Positions 26,755-36,028 are shown, numbered from the stretch's first letter. The stretch: DNA of 64,000 nt from Ruminococcus flavefaciens ATCC 19208 (GCF_000518765.1 NZ_KI912490.1:302997-366996), one strand, 5' to 3'. Notes: a model not told the origin generated them from the sequence alone. A program made the numbers and translations.

Positions 26755-27783
26755 TTATAATCTGTCTGCAATATCCAGTATCATCTTTTCGGTCTTTTCC
26801 CAGCCGAGGCAAGGGTCTGTGATAGATTTTCCGTAGATATGCTCATCTATCTTCTGTGAGCCGTCTTCGATGTAGCTTTCGACCATGAAGCCTTTCACAA
26901 GCTTGCGGATATCGCTGTTATAGCGGCAGCTGCTGATGACTTCCTTGACTATTCTTGGCTGTTCCAGAGGGCGCTTGCCTGAGTTGCAGTGGTTTGTGTC
27001 AACTATTACGGCAGGATTTTCAAAGCCCTTCTGCTGATACATATCGAAGAGGAGCTGTAAGTCCTCATAGTGATAATTAGGCATATGCTGACCGTGATTG
27101 TTCTCAAAGCCTCTGAGTATGGAATGTGCGAGGGGATTGCCCTTTGTGCTTACCTCCCAGCCACGGTAAAGAAATGTATGACCTGACTGTGCAGCCTCAA
27201 TAGAGTTCATAAGCACTGGGATACTGCCGCTTACAGGGTTTTTCATGCCTACAGGTATATTCAGACCGCTGGCAGTAAGACGGTGCTGCTGATTTTCAAC
27301 AGAACGTGCTCCCACAGCCACATATCCGAGAAGGTCGTTGAGGTAACGGTGGTTTTCGGGGTAGAGCATCTCATCAGCACAGGTAAAGCCTGTTTCCTGA
27401 ATTGCGCGGAGATGCATTTCACGTATTGCAACTATACCCTTGTACATATCAGGCTCCTTGCTTGGGTCGGGCTGGTGGAGCATTCCCTTGTAGCCCTTGC
27501 CTGTAGTTCTTGGCTTGTTGGTATAGATACGCGGTACTATGAGTATCTTATCCTCGACCTTGTCCTGCACCTTTCTCAGACGGCAGATGTAATCGAGAAC
27601 GCTTTCCTCTATATCTGCGGAGCATGGTCCTATAATAAGGAGCAGCTTGTCAGAATTTCCGCTGATAACATCAGCTATCTGTTTGTTTCTTGCTTCTATG
27701 ACTTTTTGAAGCTTCTCCGAAACGGGGTACTGTGCTTTGACCTCGGCTGGGATAGGAAGCTTGCATTTGAAGTTCATATTCAT
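26755..27783 (-). CDS. aroG: 3-deoxy-7-phosphoheptulonate (DAHP) synthase, AroG type
   Basis: 342 aa, usual for type I-alpha DAHP synthases. It condenses phosphoenolpyruvate and erythrose 4-phosphate, the first step of the shikimate pathway. Conserved elements: LLIIGPCSADIEES, VPRIYTNKPRTTGKGYKG, the metal/substrate stretch VGARSVENQQHR, MKNPVSGS and DTNHCNSGK. The N-terminal region suggests feedback control by an aromatic amino acid, but which one cannot be read. It lies 72 bp downstream of a C_GCAxxG_C_C gene on the same strand, probably in one transcript. AGGGAG precedes the ATG by 8 nt. Confidence 0.93.
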   Translation of the reverse strand: MNMNFKCKLPIPAEVKAQYPVSEKLQKVIEARNKQIADVISGNSDKLLLIIGPCSADIEESVLDYICRLRKVQDKVEDKILIVPRIYTNKPRTTGKGYKGMLHQPDPSKEPDMYKGIVAIREMHLRAIQETGFTCADEMLYPENHRYLNDLLGYVAVGARSVENQQHRLTASGLNIPVGMKNPVSGSIPVLMNSIEAAQSGHTFLYRGWEVSTKGNPLAHSILRGFENNHGQHMPNYHYEDLQLLFDMYQQKGFENPAVIVDTNHCNSGKRPLEQPRIVKEVISSCRYNSDIRKLVKGFMVESYIEDGSQKIDEHIYGKSITDPCLGWEKTEKMILDIADRL

Positions 27784-27855
27784 ATATTTCTCTCCCTCTC
27801 TGATGATTTATAACAAAATGCTCATATCACTTTAATGGTATCAGCAGCTGCGGCT

Positions 27856-28209
27856 TTAACCTTTGCCGAGCATTTCTTCCAGTATCTCGGCTGAATCGGT
27901 AACACAGCCCCTGCATGAGCGAAGTCCGCTCTTTAACTCGCGGCACATGACAGATTTGTTGCGCGAGATGAATTCAGTTTCAAATTCGTTTATCTTGTCC
28001 GTATCTTTTCCGTACTTGCTTGCAAGAACGTATTCAGCCGCCATTACAGCACCGCATTTGCCCATTTTTCCCCCTGCAAAGGGAGCAGCTGCGGTTTTTG
28101 CCTGCTCCTTGTCCATTCCTGCTTCATCGGCAAAGGCACAGAGTACAGATGCGGAACAGCTGTAGAAGCTCTTGTGATACTTGACTGCGTTTTCGGTTTT
28201 TTCTGCCAT
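27856..28209 (-). CDS. C_GCAxxG_C_C family protein (short form)
   Basis: 117 aa. Cysteine pattern of the C_GCAxxG_C_C (putative redox-active) family: YSCSASVLC near the N-terminus, MGKCGAVMAAEYVL in place of the GCAxxG core, then MCRELK and CRGCVTDSAEIL. The function of the family is not established; members are often near redox or metal genes. A longer paralogue lies at 35561-36028. It is first in a probable unit with DAHP synthase. Confidence 0.78.
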   Translation of the reverse strand: MAEKTENAVKYHKSFYSCSASVLCAFADEAGMDKEQAKTAAAPFAGGKMGKCGAVMAAEYVLASKYGKDTDKINEFETEFISRNKSVMCRELKSGLRSCRGCVTDSAEILEEMLGKG

Positions 28210-28238
28210 TTATATCACTCCTTAGATCATATATCTAT

Positions 28239-28267
28239 ATAATAGCAGAAAAAGCGCAAAAAGTAAA
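28239..28267 (-). promoter_or_regulatory. Promoter of the C_GCAxxG_C_C-aroG unit
   Basis: Minus strand: TTTACT (28262-28267), 17-nt spacer, TATTAT (28239-28244). Confidence 0.6.
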
Positions 28268-28367
28268 GACAGCTTTTCGGAAAAAAGTCGGTTCATAAAA
28301 AAATGATGAAATTTATGCCATTTTGTGCTATTATTAATATATAGATTTTTTGGAAATGAGGATAGCA

Positions 28368-29975
28368 ATGAATAAAATAAAAAACACAGCAATAACCGCA
28401 GGAGCTTTGATACTTACGGTTGTACCGACTGTTGGCAGTACGGGCAGTATTTCAGGATATGCGGCAGAGATATATTCCATTTATCCATATGGCAGAGAAA
28501 TAAAGGTTGAAACAGATGAATGGGAAGCTTCTAAATCCGGGTATTACGACGAAAATGTTACTTTGCGCGGATATAATGGCAATAAGGAAAAAGTAGTGAT
28601 ACCCGAATATATTGACGGGTTAAAAGTTGAAAAATGCGATATCGTATGGAGCGATTATCCCTTTGTAAGATCAGTAACATACCCGGATGTCGAATTTTAT
28701 AATTATTATATTTCTGATTCAAATGTAGAGGAGCTTTATCTGCCATTTGTTACCGATGCAAGCGAGATAGGCTCTCAGGATAACACAAAGCTGAAGATCA
28801 TCGGCTTTGCCGATAATATGAGTTTACTTGAATTTCCCAGCGATGCATATAAAGACTGCACAGCTCTGGAAACTGTAAAGATGCCCACGGAGTACAACAG
28901 AGTTAAAGTCGGATCTTATGCTTTTTTCAATACAAATTTAGGCGAGGTGGGATTTGAAAAGCCGTCGGTTATCGGCAGAAGCGCTTTTGCAAATTGCAGA
29001 TCACTGAAAAGCATAAAGCTAACTGACTCTAAGGTGGGATCACGTGCTTTCAGCGGCTGCGGTTCATTGAAGGAAATAAGCTTTTCCGGCAGGATAGCTC
29101 TCGACGACCTCAGTTTTTATGACTGCCCCGAGCTTGAGAATATAAACCTAACAGATGCTGATGTAACTTCCGATGCTTCTTTCAGCAGCTGTCCGAAGCT
29201 TTTTTATATAAACTCGGAGCCTGCTTTTGACAGTAAGACAGGGGATTTCGCTCCCGAGTACAAGGATTTTATTTTCAGAAATTTTGCCTCATCTGATGAT
29301 GTGGGATTTATAAATCAGTACATCATGGCACAGGTCAGGAAGATAGTTGAGGAAAATATTACAGACGATATGACAGATGTTGAAAAAGTAAAGGCGCTTC
29401 ATGACTGGGTTTGCAGTAATACCGAATATGACCCGGGAGACAGATCAAGCAGAAAAAACCACAATGATGCTTCTGTATTTATGAATGAAACTACTGTCTG
29501 CGACGGATACGCAAGGATATGCAATCTGCTTTACCATGAAGCAGGGATAGAGACCTGCTTTGTACAGAGTGATATACACGCATGGAATATCGTAAAGCTT
29601 GGCGGTCACTATTTCCATATCGACACTACATGGGACGATATTGACAGTGAAAAAATATCTTACGACTGGTTCATGAAGTCGGACGCAGAGCTGAAAAAAG
29701 CAGGCGGTGCTCACGGAAAATGGGGAATATATAAGGTTACTTCTCTTCACAGCTTTCAGAGCGAGGTTATGCCCGAATGCAGGTACAGCTGCGGAGATCT
29801 TAACACAGACGGCGAGTTGGGAGTATCCGACCTTGTGAAGATGAGCAGGTATCTTCTTGGAAAAGAAACTATAAATGATGAGGACTATCCTCTGTCAGAC
29901 CTTGATCTCAGCGGAAGTACCGATGTATTTGATATGATAAAGCTCAGGAAGCTGCTTCTGAATACTGCAAAATAG
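28368..29975 (+). CDS. secreted BspA-repeat / transglutaminase-like / dockerin protein
   Basis: 535 aa from ATG 28368 (GAGGAT upstream; signal peptide follows). Residues about 60-285 are LRR_5-like repeats (SYAFFNT, SAFANCRSLKSIKL, RAFSGCGSLKEISF). Residues about 320-440 are a transglutaminase-like (papain-fold) domain with ALHDWVCSNTEYDP and the triad Cys378 (TTVCDGYA), His404 (IHAWNIV) and Asp419 (HIDTTWDD) all present, so it may be a cysteine protease or cross-linking enzyme. The C-terminal dockerin (about 480-532) has loops DLNTDGELGVSD and DLDLSGSTDVFD, with the helices in reversed order compared with the other dockerins here. Secreted; partner cohesin unknown. Confidence 0.85.
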   Translation: MNKIKNTAITAGALILTVVPTVGSTGSISGYAAEIYSIYPYGREIKVETDEWEASKSGYYDENVTLRGYNGNKEKVVIPEYIDGLKVEKCDIVWSDYPFVRSVTYPDVEFYNYYISDSNVEELYLPFVTDASEIGSQDNTKLKIIGFADNMSLLEFPSDAYKDCTALETVKMPTEYNRVKVGSYAFFNTNLGEVGFEKPSVIGRSAFANCRSLKSIKLTDSKVGSRAFSGCGSLKEISFSGRIALDDLSFYDCPELENINLTDADVTSDASFSSCPKLFYINSEPAFDSKTGDFAPEYKDFIFRNFASSDDVGFINQYIMAQVRKIVEENITDDMTDVEKVKALHDWVCSNTEYDPGDRSSRKNHNDASVFMNETTVCDGYARICNLLYHEAGIETCFVQSDIHAWNIVKLGGHYFHIDTTWDDIDSEKISYDWFMKSDAELKKAGGAHGKWGIYKVTSLHSFQSEVMPECRYSCGDLNTDGELGVSDLVKMSRYLLGKETINDEDYPLSDLDLSGSTDVFDMIKLRKLLLNTAK

Positions 29976-30029
29976 TATAACGAACAGCAAATATCAACCA
30001 ATAGTTGTATTTAATCTATTTTTATTCGC

Positions 30030-30059
30030 TTGTATTCTACCTGAGGTTGTGGTAGAATA
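30030..30059 (+). promoter_or_regulatory. Promoter overlapped by a 9-bp palindrome, candidate XRE operator
   Basis: TTGTAT (30030-30035), 17-nt spacer, TAGAAT (30053-30058). The arms TATTCTACC (30033-30041) and GGTAGAATA (30051-30059) form a perfect palindrome that covers both boxes. It precedes an HTH regulator gene, so autoregulation is likely (inference). Confidence 0.65.
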
Positions 30060-30088
30060 AATATAGAAACGAAAAGGTGAGGTGTGAA

Positions 30089-30985
30089 ATGGATAAAAAC
30101 AGCACTTTCCGTACAAACCTTGTTAAACGCAGAAAAGCTTTAGGGCTGACTCAGGAGCAGCTTGCGGCACGGCTCAACGTTTCACCGCAGGCAGTATCAA
30201 AATGGGAGAATTCCAGCTATCCCGACGGAGAGCTTCTTCCGCGGCTTGCAAAGGAGCTAAACATCTCACTCGATTCTCTTTTCGGTGTAAAGGTCATGGA
30301 CAGCGAGCGCGATATCGAACAGCTCATAGACGACGAGGTACGCTCTGTTCCCGAAGAAAAGCGTTCAGAGCTTTTTATGAAAATGATGTATACTGCGCTT
30401 TGCGCCTGCAACCCGAATAAAGATACAGTGGGCAGGCTGCGCAGCAGCTTTGAGCACGAGACCTTTGCAGGACTTAAAACAGACCGTGAATTAGCACTCT
30501 CACGGCTGAATACCGATCTCAGGTACTTCTGTTTCCTTGAGATACCCGAAAAGGGCGTTAATTCCTACTTCGGTGACACCACAAATATGGTAAGGCTGTT
30601 CAATACACTTGCCGACGATGATGCAATAAGTATAATAAGCTATCTCGGAGCAAGCGTAAGGAACAAGATGTTCTCGGTAGCGATGATATCGGAAAAGCTG
30701 GATATACCGTCGGAAAAGGTCCAGCACATCATCGACAGGCTCGACCGCTTCGGACTTGTCTGGCGCGTTTCTGCCGATATTAATGATCAGCCTGTTATAC
30801 TCTACGGCTACACACATCATACATCACTTACTCTTATACTGGTACTGGCTAAGACCATTACCAACTACCTGAAATACATGGATCCCAATGTTGAATTATG
30901 GGAGCGCGGAGCTTTCAGGCGCGAGAACGGTGAACAGGACGAGATAGTGCCGCAGGTGCCGTGGTGGAAGGAAGGCGAGCTATAG
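30089..30985 (+). CDS. XRE-family transcriptional regulator with winged-helix-like C-terminal region
   Basis: 298 aa from ATG 30089; an in-frame GTG 12 nt upstream sits inside the AGGTGAGGTG SD region and is rejected. Residues about 10-65 are a Cro/C1 helix-turn-helix (LGLTQEQLAARLNVSPQAVSKWE). The C-terminal half contains a second possible DNA-binding unit of ArsR/MarR type (SVAMISEKLDIPSEKVQHII followed by LDRFGLVWRV). No ligand domain is recognised. It stands alone before the GH44 gene, which has no clear promoter of its own in the 64-bp gap, so read-through or control of GH44 is possible. Confidence 0.85.
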   Translation: MDKNSTFRTNLVKRRKALGLTQEQLAARLNVSPQAVSKWENSSYPDGELLPRLAKELNISLDSLFGVKVMDSERDIEQLIDDEVRSVPEEKRSELFMKMMYTALCACNPNKDTVGRLRSSFEHETFAGLKTDRELALSRLNTDLRYFCFLEIPEKGVNSYFGDTTNMVRLFNTLADDDAISIISYLGASVRNKMFSVAMISEKLDIPSEKVQHIIDRLDRFGLVWRVSADINDQPVILYGYTHHTSLTLILVLAKTITNYLKYMDPNVELWERGAFRRENGEQDEIVPQVPWWKEGEL

Positions 30986-31049
30986 GCGATAACAGCATAA
31001 GCTGTTAAAAAAACCGTTTAGGCACGGGTAAAAAACAGGAGGAAAAAAC

Positions 31050-33500
31050 ATGAAAAAGACAGCAGCGTTTCTTGCAGCCTGTGTCGTATCAGGCTGTGCA
31101 GTTACTGCTCCTATGAGCGGTATCCCAAGCAGTATCGCAAATGCAGCAGGCGGCTATGATATGAATATCACAGTCGATCTCAAGGGTGAGCGAAAAGAGA
31201 TATCTCCCCTTATCTATGGCGTGAACCAGTACACCACTAATCTCAAGGACGTGAAAACCAATGCTGTCCGTCAGGGCGGCAACCGTATGACAGCATATAA
31301 CTGGGAGACAAACGCTTCCAACGCAGGTTCTGACTGGAAGCACAGCTCGGACACAAATCTCTCAGAATCAGACGATCCCGCTGACTGCGTTCAGGTACTC
31401 TCAAAGGACGCAGCAAAGAACAATGTGGGCTACAAGCTCACAACATTACAGCTTGCAGGCTATGTTTCGGCAGACAAGGACGGTACAGTAACGGAGGAGG
31501 AGAAAGCTCCTTCAAAGCGCTGGAACAAGGTAGTTCTCACAAAGGGAACTGATTTTGCCGATACACCCGATCTTACAGACGGCGTAGTCTACATGGACGA
31601 GTACGTGAACTACATCATCAAGAAGCTGGGCAATTCAAAGTCTGAGACAGGTATTCAGGGCTACAGCCTTGACAATGAGCCTGTTCTCTGGAACGACACA
31701 CACAGCAGAATGCACCCCGAGCCCGTAACTATCAAGGAGCTTGGTGAAAAGTCCATAGAAATGGCAAGAAACGTAAAGAAGCTTGATCCCGATGCAGAGG
31801 TATTCGGACCTGCTCTCTACGGCTATACAGCCTTCGATCACCTCGATGATGACGATGCACATACCGAGTGGGAGGAAGTTAAGGCTGCAAATAACTATCA
31901 CTGGTATCTTGACTGCTACCTCGATCAGATGAAAAAGGCTTCCGAGGAGACAGGTACAAGACTTCTCGATGTACTTGATATCCACTATTATTCAGAGTCT
32001 GCAAGAAACGGCATTGAGGACAGACTCCAGTCTGTACGTACTCTCTATGAGGAAGGCTTCTCCGAGAACAGCTGGATAGGTCAGTGGTGTATGCAGAACG
32101 TACCGATACTCCCGACTATACAGGCTTCTATCGACAAGTACTACCCGGGCACAAAGCTTGGTATCTCAGAGTACAACTTCGGCGGCGGAAATGACGCTTC
32201 GGGTACTATCGCTGAGGTCGAGGCACTTGGCTGTTATGCAGATAACGGCGTTTACTTCGCATCGCTCTGGGGCGGCGAGCCGTTCATCGTTTCAGGTATC
32301 AACCTTTACACAAACTATGACGGCAAGGGCGGCTGCTTCGGCGATACTCTTGTTCCTGCAAAGACAGAGGACGTTTCAAAGTCCAGCACATATGCAGCTG
32401 TAAATGCAAAGGACGACTCACAGGTAACTGTAATGGTCACAAACAAAAATCTCAAGGAAGCTGAGAATGCTGTTATCGACCTTAAAAACACAGACAACAG
32501 CTATAAATCGGCAGCTGTATACGCTATTTACGGCGACGACGAGCAGATAAAGCTCATTGACATTGTTAAGGACGTAAAGGACAACAAGGTAAATGTTGAA
32601 CTCCCTGCTTTCTCTGCTGCTATGGTAGTAGTATCCGATAAGGCTGACGCTTTTGACGGACTCAAGACCTTTGAAGAGACAAAGACTGAGACAGTAACAA
32701 AAGAATTCACAGATATAAAGAAGCTTACAAACGACAAGGGCTACGTTGTAGTACCTATCGAGGACGCTAAGCACCTTTCAAAGATCATCATCAACGGTGA
32801 TGTTACTTCAAGTGCAGGCTCAAGCTGGGGAACAGCAGGCTGCGCAGTATGTATAAATGCGGTTTCAGACGCAGGCGAGAACTTCTGGACATACAAGAGC
32901 TACAGCCTTAATCTGGGCAATTCTACAGCTACAGTCAAGTTTGACGGCATACTCAACAAGGAAACAGGCGAGGGTGCTGACAAGGTAGTTGAAGAGCTTA
33001 AAGCTACTGTTGCTGACGGCAAGATAGAGCTCCAGAAGTGGTGGGACGCTTCCGAAAAGAGCGAAGCTTCCGTAGAAGATGTTATCGCAGTTGATTACAA
33101 GAGCATACAGGTAGTATATGAGTATGCACAGGGCGAAACACCTACAGTAAAGCCTGATACAACAACAACTACCACAACAGTAACAACAACTACTACTGCT
33201 AAGACTACAACTTCAACTGCTGTATCAACAACAGCGACCACATCAGGTACACCTTCCGATGTTAAGTACGGCGACGCTAACTGCGACGATACAGTTGACC
33301 TTTCAGATGCTGTACTCATTATGCAGAGCCTTGCAAATCCAAACAAGTACGGTCTTACAGGTACAGAAAAGAGCCATATCACAGATAAGGGCTCAAAGAA
33401 TGCCGATGTTTACAACACAGGAGACGGAGTTACAACAAATGACGCAGTATCAATACAGAGATATCTGCTCAAGCTTATTCCTTCGCTTCCCGAAAAGTGA
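31050..33500 (+). CDS. GH44 endoglucanase/xyloglucanase with C-terminal CBM-like module and dockerin
   Basis: 816 aa. Signal peptide to about residue 33; a VVSGC stretch inside it superficially resembles a lipobox. GH44 catalytic region about 38-545: NAVRQGGNRMTAYNWE, acid/base Glu210 in LDNEPVLW, nucleophile Glu374 in GISEYNFGGG. The family cleaves beta-1,4-glucans such as CMC and xyloglucan. A beta-rich module (about 565-708) resembles CBMs that accompany GH44 in R. flavefaciens (possibly CBM76; low certainty). Thr linker about 715-735, then dockerin 741-816 (DANCDDTVDLSDAVLIMQ and DGVTTNDAVSIQRYLL), the canonical R. flavefaciens enzyme-borne type. SD AGGAGG. A terminator follows. Confidence 0.92.
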   Translation: MKKTAAFLAACVVSGCAVTAPMSGIPSSIANAAGGYDMNITVDLKGERKEISPLIYGVNQYTTNLKDVKTNAVRQGGNRMTAYNWETNASNAGSDWKHSSDTNLSESDDPADCVQVLSKDAAKNNVGYKLTTLQLAGYVSADKDGTVTEEEKAPSKRWNKVVLTKGTDFADTPDLTDGVVYMDEYVNYIIKKLGNSKSETGIQGYSLDNEPVLWNDTHSRMHPEPVTIKELGEKSIEMARNVKKLDPDAEVFGPALYGYTAFDHLDDDDAHTEWEEVKAANNYHWYLDCYLDQMKKASEETGTRLLDVLDIHYYSESARNGIEDRLQSVRTLYEEGFSENSWIGQWCMQNVPILPTIQASIDKYYPGTKLGISEYNFGGGNDASGTIAEVEALGCYADNGVYFASLWGGEPFIVSGINLYTNYDGKGGCFGDTLVPAKTEDVSKSSTYAAVNAKDDSQVTVMVTNKNLKEAENAVIDLKNTDNSYKSAAVYAIYGDDEQIKLIDIVKDVKDNKVNVELPAFSAAMVVVSDKADAFDGLKTFEETKTETVTKEFTDIKKLTNDKGYVVVPIEDAKHLSKIIINGDVTSSAGSSWGTAGCAVCINAVSDAGENFWTYKSYSLNLGNSTATVKFDGILNKETGEGADKVVEELKATVADGKIELQKWWDASEKSEASVEDVIAVDYKSIQVVYEYAQGETPTVKPDTTTTTTTVTTTTTAKTTTSTAVSTTATTSGTPSDVKYGDANCDDTVDLSDAVLIMQSLANPNKYGLTGTEKSHITDKGSKNADVYNTGDGVTTNDAVSIQRYLLKLIPSLPEK

Positions 33501-33524
33501 TCTCTATTTTTTAATACCTCTCAT

Positions 33525-33553
33525 AAAAAAGGACTCCGAATGGAGTCCTTTTT
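33525..33553 (+). terminator. Terminator of the GH44 gene
   Basis: AAAAAAGGACTCC pairs with GGAGTCCTTTTT around a 4-nt loop, 24 bp after the stop. Confidence 0.93.
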
Positions 33554-33555
33554 GC

Positions 33556-33584
33556 TTGACAATATGACTTTTACGTGATATAAT
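33556..33584 (+). promoter_or_regulatory. Promoter of the isochorismatase-like gene
   Basis: TTGACA (33556-33561), 17-nt spacer, TATAAT (33579-33584): a consensus promoter. Confidence 0.88.
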
Positions 33585-33617
33585 ACTTTTAACAAAATTT
33601 GAAATGAGGAACTGAAA

Positions 33618-34136
33618 ATGGCGGACAAAAAGGCACTTATCGTAATTGATATGCAGAATGATTATCTCTGGGACAAGAGAATGAAGAAATTCAGCTATGA
33701 TACTGAAAAGCTCACAGCGGAAGTGAACAGGAGCATCAGTGAATTTCACGCAAACGGCGATGATGTTATCTATATTGCGCAGATGTTCCCGAATATAATC
33801 ACAAATAAGTGGTTCATAGGCTTTTCCATAAAGGGAACGGAGGGCGCGGAGCTTTACAAGGGAATGGACAAGGTCACAGACCTGTACTTTGAGAAAAATC
33901 TTCCCGATACCTTTACTGCCGCAAAATTCAGGGAGCACATGAAAGCTCAGGGCTATAAAGAGGTAGTTCTGTGCGGACTTGACGAGTGCGGCTGTGTAGG
34001 AGCTACGGCAAAGGGAGCAGTCAAGGCAGGACTCAGCGTAAGTATAATCGAAAAGAGCACAGGCTGCCGTTTCCCTGATGCGAAGCATAAGAAAATGAGA
34101 GATAAACTCACATCTCTCGGTGTAAAGTACATCTGA
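33618..34136 (+). CDS. isochorismatase-like cysteine hydrolase
   Basis: 172 aa. The Asp-Lys-Cys triad of the family is visible: Asp11 in VIDMQND, Lys93 in EKNLPDTF and Cys126 in CGLDECGCVGATA. Members hydrolyse amides (nicotinamide, N-carbamoyl compounds) or isochorismate; which applies here cannot be decided. Monocistronic, cytoplasmic, SD GAGGA. Confidence 0.88.
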   Translation: MADKKALIVIDMQNDYLWDKRMKKFSYDTEKLTAEVNRSISEFHANGDDVIYIAQMFPNIITNKWFIGFSIKGTEGAELYKGMDKVTDLYFEKNLPDTFTAAKFREHMKAQGYKEVVLCGLDECGCVGATAKGAVKAGLSVSIIEKSTGCRFPDAKHKKMRDKLTSLGVKYI

Positions 34137-34143
34137 ATAAAAC

Positions 34144-34182
34144 AAAAACGGAAGGTATAATATTTAATGCCTTCCGTTTTTT
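34144..34182. terminator. Bidirectional terminator (hydrolase / diguanylate cyclase)
   Basis: AAAACGGAAGG pairs with CCTTCCGTTTT around an AT-rich loop, with A/T runs on both sides. Confidence 0.88.
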
Positions 34183-35293
34183 AATCTGTAAACTCTGTAT
34201 GGTTTTTCCCGTTGTTTTTTCCTTTGTAGAGGCGTTTGTCGGCTTTTGTGATAACACTGTCTATTTTATCGGTCTGTATTCCCGTGTTTACGCCGAATGT
34301 CATAGTAACGCCGAATTCGCAGTCCTCAATTTCAAAAATATGTGCTCTCAGCGACTTATGCAGCTTTTCCGTAAATTCGACACCGTCTTTGATAGTGGCT
34401 TCGGGGATAACGAAGAGAAATTCCTCACCGCCCCATCTTGCGGCATAGCCACCCTTGGGTATAAGGCTTATAAAGAGATTGGCGACATAAACCAATACCT
34501 TATCGCCTATATCGTGTCCGTAGGTATCGTTTATCCTCTTGAAGTTGTCTATATCACCTATACCGATAACATAGCTTGTAGAAGGAGTAGGGCATTCTCT
34601 GCGGATAGTTCTTATATTCTCATTCATAGCGCGGCGGTTGTAAAGCTGTGTAAGAGGGTCTATTGAAGCAAGATTTTTGAAAGTCTCGCGCTGATGTACG
34701 AGCTTGAATTCCATATATTCACGCTGAAGCATATAACTTGAAGAAGCGAACAGCATAACAAAAGCACCGATAAAAACATTGGTTATATGCATGGCTCTGA
34801 GAGTACCTGCGTCCTCAAGGGCGTATTTAAAAACAGTATCATCTGTAACTGTGATCTTCAAATAAAGATATATCCCCATCGCAATGGATGTGACGATGAA
34901 AGGGACATAGAAGTGCTTGCTTTGAGTAAGGAAGGTTGCAGGGATTATCAGCAGCAGGAACATACCGAAGTCGGGTTTCCAGCCGATAAGATGTGTGGCA
35001 TATGCCGCATGAGCTATGATCTCAAGATCGGAGAGATAGACCAGAATGCCTTTATTATCTTTTAAAACAGGTATAAGTATCAGTGTTGTTAAATAAAACG
35101 CGATGCTGCCGATATTGAAGTATATCATTTCCTTTATATGCAGCATATAAAACATGATAAAATAGGAAATATGTGCAAAGAGACAGCCGCACAGACCGAT
35201 CACGTAAATTGCTTTTTCGTGTGTATTGTCAAATAAATGCTGATGGTCTTCTATAAACTCACGCAGGATTTCCGAACTTTTTCGGAAGGTCAT
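34181..35293 (-). CDS. membrane diguanylate cyclase (GGDEF)
   Basis: About 370 aa from ATG 35293; an in-frame GTG at 35305 sits in the SD and is less likely. Residues about 30-195 form five or six transmembrane helices without a recognised sensor domain. The C-terminal GGDEF domain has DPLTQLYNRRAMNENI, DIDNFKRINDTYGHDIGDKVL and the active-site RWGGEEF, so c-di-GMP synthesis is expected. No RxxD-type inhibitory site is seen before GGEEF. Single gene. Confidence 0.9.
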   Translation of the reverse strand: MTFRKSSEILREFIEDHQHLFDNTHEKAIYVIGLCGCLFAHISYFIMFYMLHIKEMIYFNIGSIAFYLTTLILIPVLKDNKGILVYLSDLEIIAHAAYATHLIGWKPDFGMFLLLIIPATFLTQSKHFYVPFIVTSIAMGIYLYLKITVTDDTVFKYALEDAGTLRAMHITNVFIGAFVMLFASSSYMLQREYMEFKLVHQRETFKNLASIDPLTQLYNRRAMNENIRTIRRECPTPSTSYVIGIGDIDNFKRINDTYGHDIGDKVLVYVANLFISLIPKGGYAARWGGEEFLFVIPEATIKDGVEFTEKLHKSLRAHIFEIEDCEFGVTMTFGVNTGIQTDKIDSVITKADKRLYKGKNNGKNHTEFTD

Positions 35294-35560
35294 AAAAATA
35301 GTCACTTCCCTTCGGGTGAGTTTTTACTCATAATAATCTATTATACAATAGTATACATCAAATCAATACAAATTTCAATAAATAAATTGTAAAAAAACGC
35401 CTGTATATGAAAAAATAATAAATATCTTTGACTTTTTTGGCTTTATACGGTGGATAAGAAGATGAATAAAAACTTTTGATCGTGAAAGCGCAATTTATGT
35501 AAAATTTGCCATAAAAGAGCAATTTCCGACTGCTTGCACGATATGTTATTTTTGCGAAAA

Positions 35561-36028
35561 TCAGCCGTTTGCGGGTGGGCTTTCAGATAAATATCTGTCT
35601 AATATTTCAGCAGCAGTACGAACGAATCTGACGCAGGGGCGTACTTTATAGTATTCCTCTGTTCTTTTTTCGGGCTCGGGAGTGCTTGTTACTGTCAGTC
35701 CCTTCAGCAGTTCGCGGCAGATAATAGTATCATGGGCTTCCTTGAACTGAGATGCGAGATACTGTATCCTCTTGTAATGCTCTGATTTATCTTCATGTGA
35801 GAAGCTTTCTCCCGGTCCGTAGACTATGCCTGCTATCATAAACATGGCAGAGCAGGTGCCGCAGACCTCGCGCATACGCCCCATTCCACCGCCGAATGAG
35901 GAGGAAAGCTTTATAGCAAGCTCTTTGTCAAGTCCCGTAACATCGCAGAAAGCAACAAGGACAGACTGAGCACAGTTGAGTCCGTCTGCAAAAAGCTGAC
36001 AGGCTTTGTCAGCATGATCGTATTTCAT
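35561..36028 (-). CDS. C_GCAxxG_C_C family protein (long form)
   Basis: 155 aa from ATG 36028, chosen for the AAGGAG SD 10 nt upstream; a longer reading frame upstream lacks an SD. The family pattern is complete: GLNCAQSVLVAFCD, GGGMGRMREVCGTCSAMFMIAG, IICRELL and RPCVRFVRTAAEIL. Considered a small redox protein; function not established. Monocistronic. The 250-bp AT-rich gap after it (35294-35560) shows no recognised element. Confidence 0.82.
   Translation of the reverse strand: MKYDHADKACQLFADGLNCAQSVLVAFCDVTGLDKELAIKLSSSFGGGMGRMREVCGTCSAMFMIAGIVYGPGESFSHEDKSEHYKRIQYLASQFKEAHDTIICRELLKGLTVTSTPEPEKRTEEYYKVRPCVRFVRTAAEILDRYLSESPPANG

Noticed and set aside
30993..31008. AACAGC/GCTGTT hairpin as terminator of the XRE gene
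   Set aside because: It is followed by an A-run, not T-run, on the plus strand.
33618..34136. Isochorismatase as part of a siderophore pathway
   Set aside because: No entB-like carrier domain or siderophore genes nearby; the family is broad.
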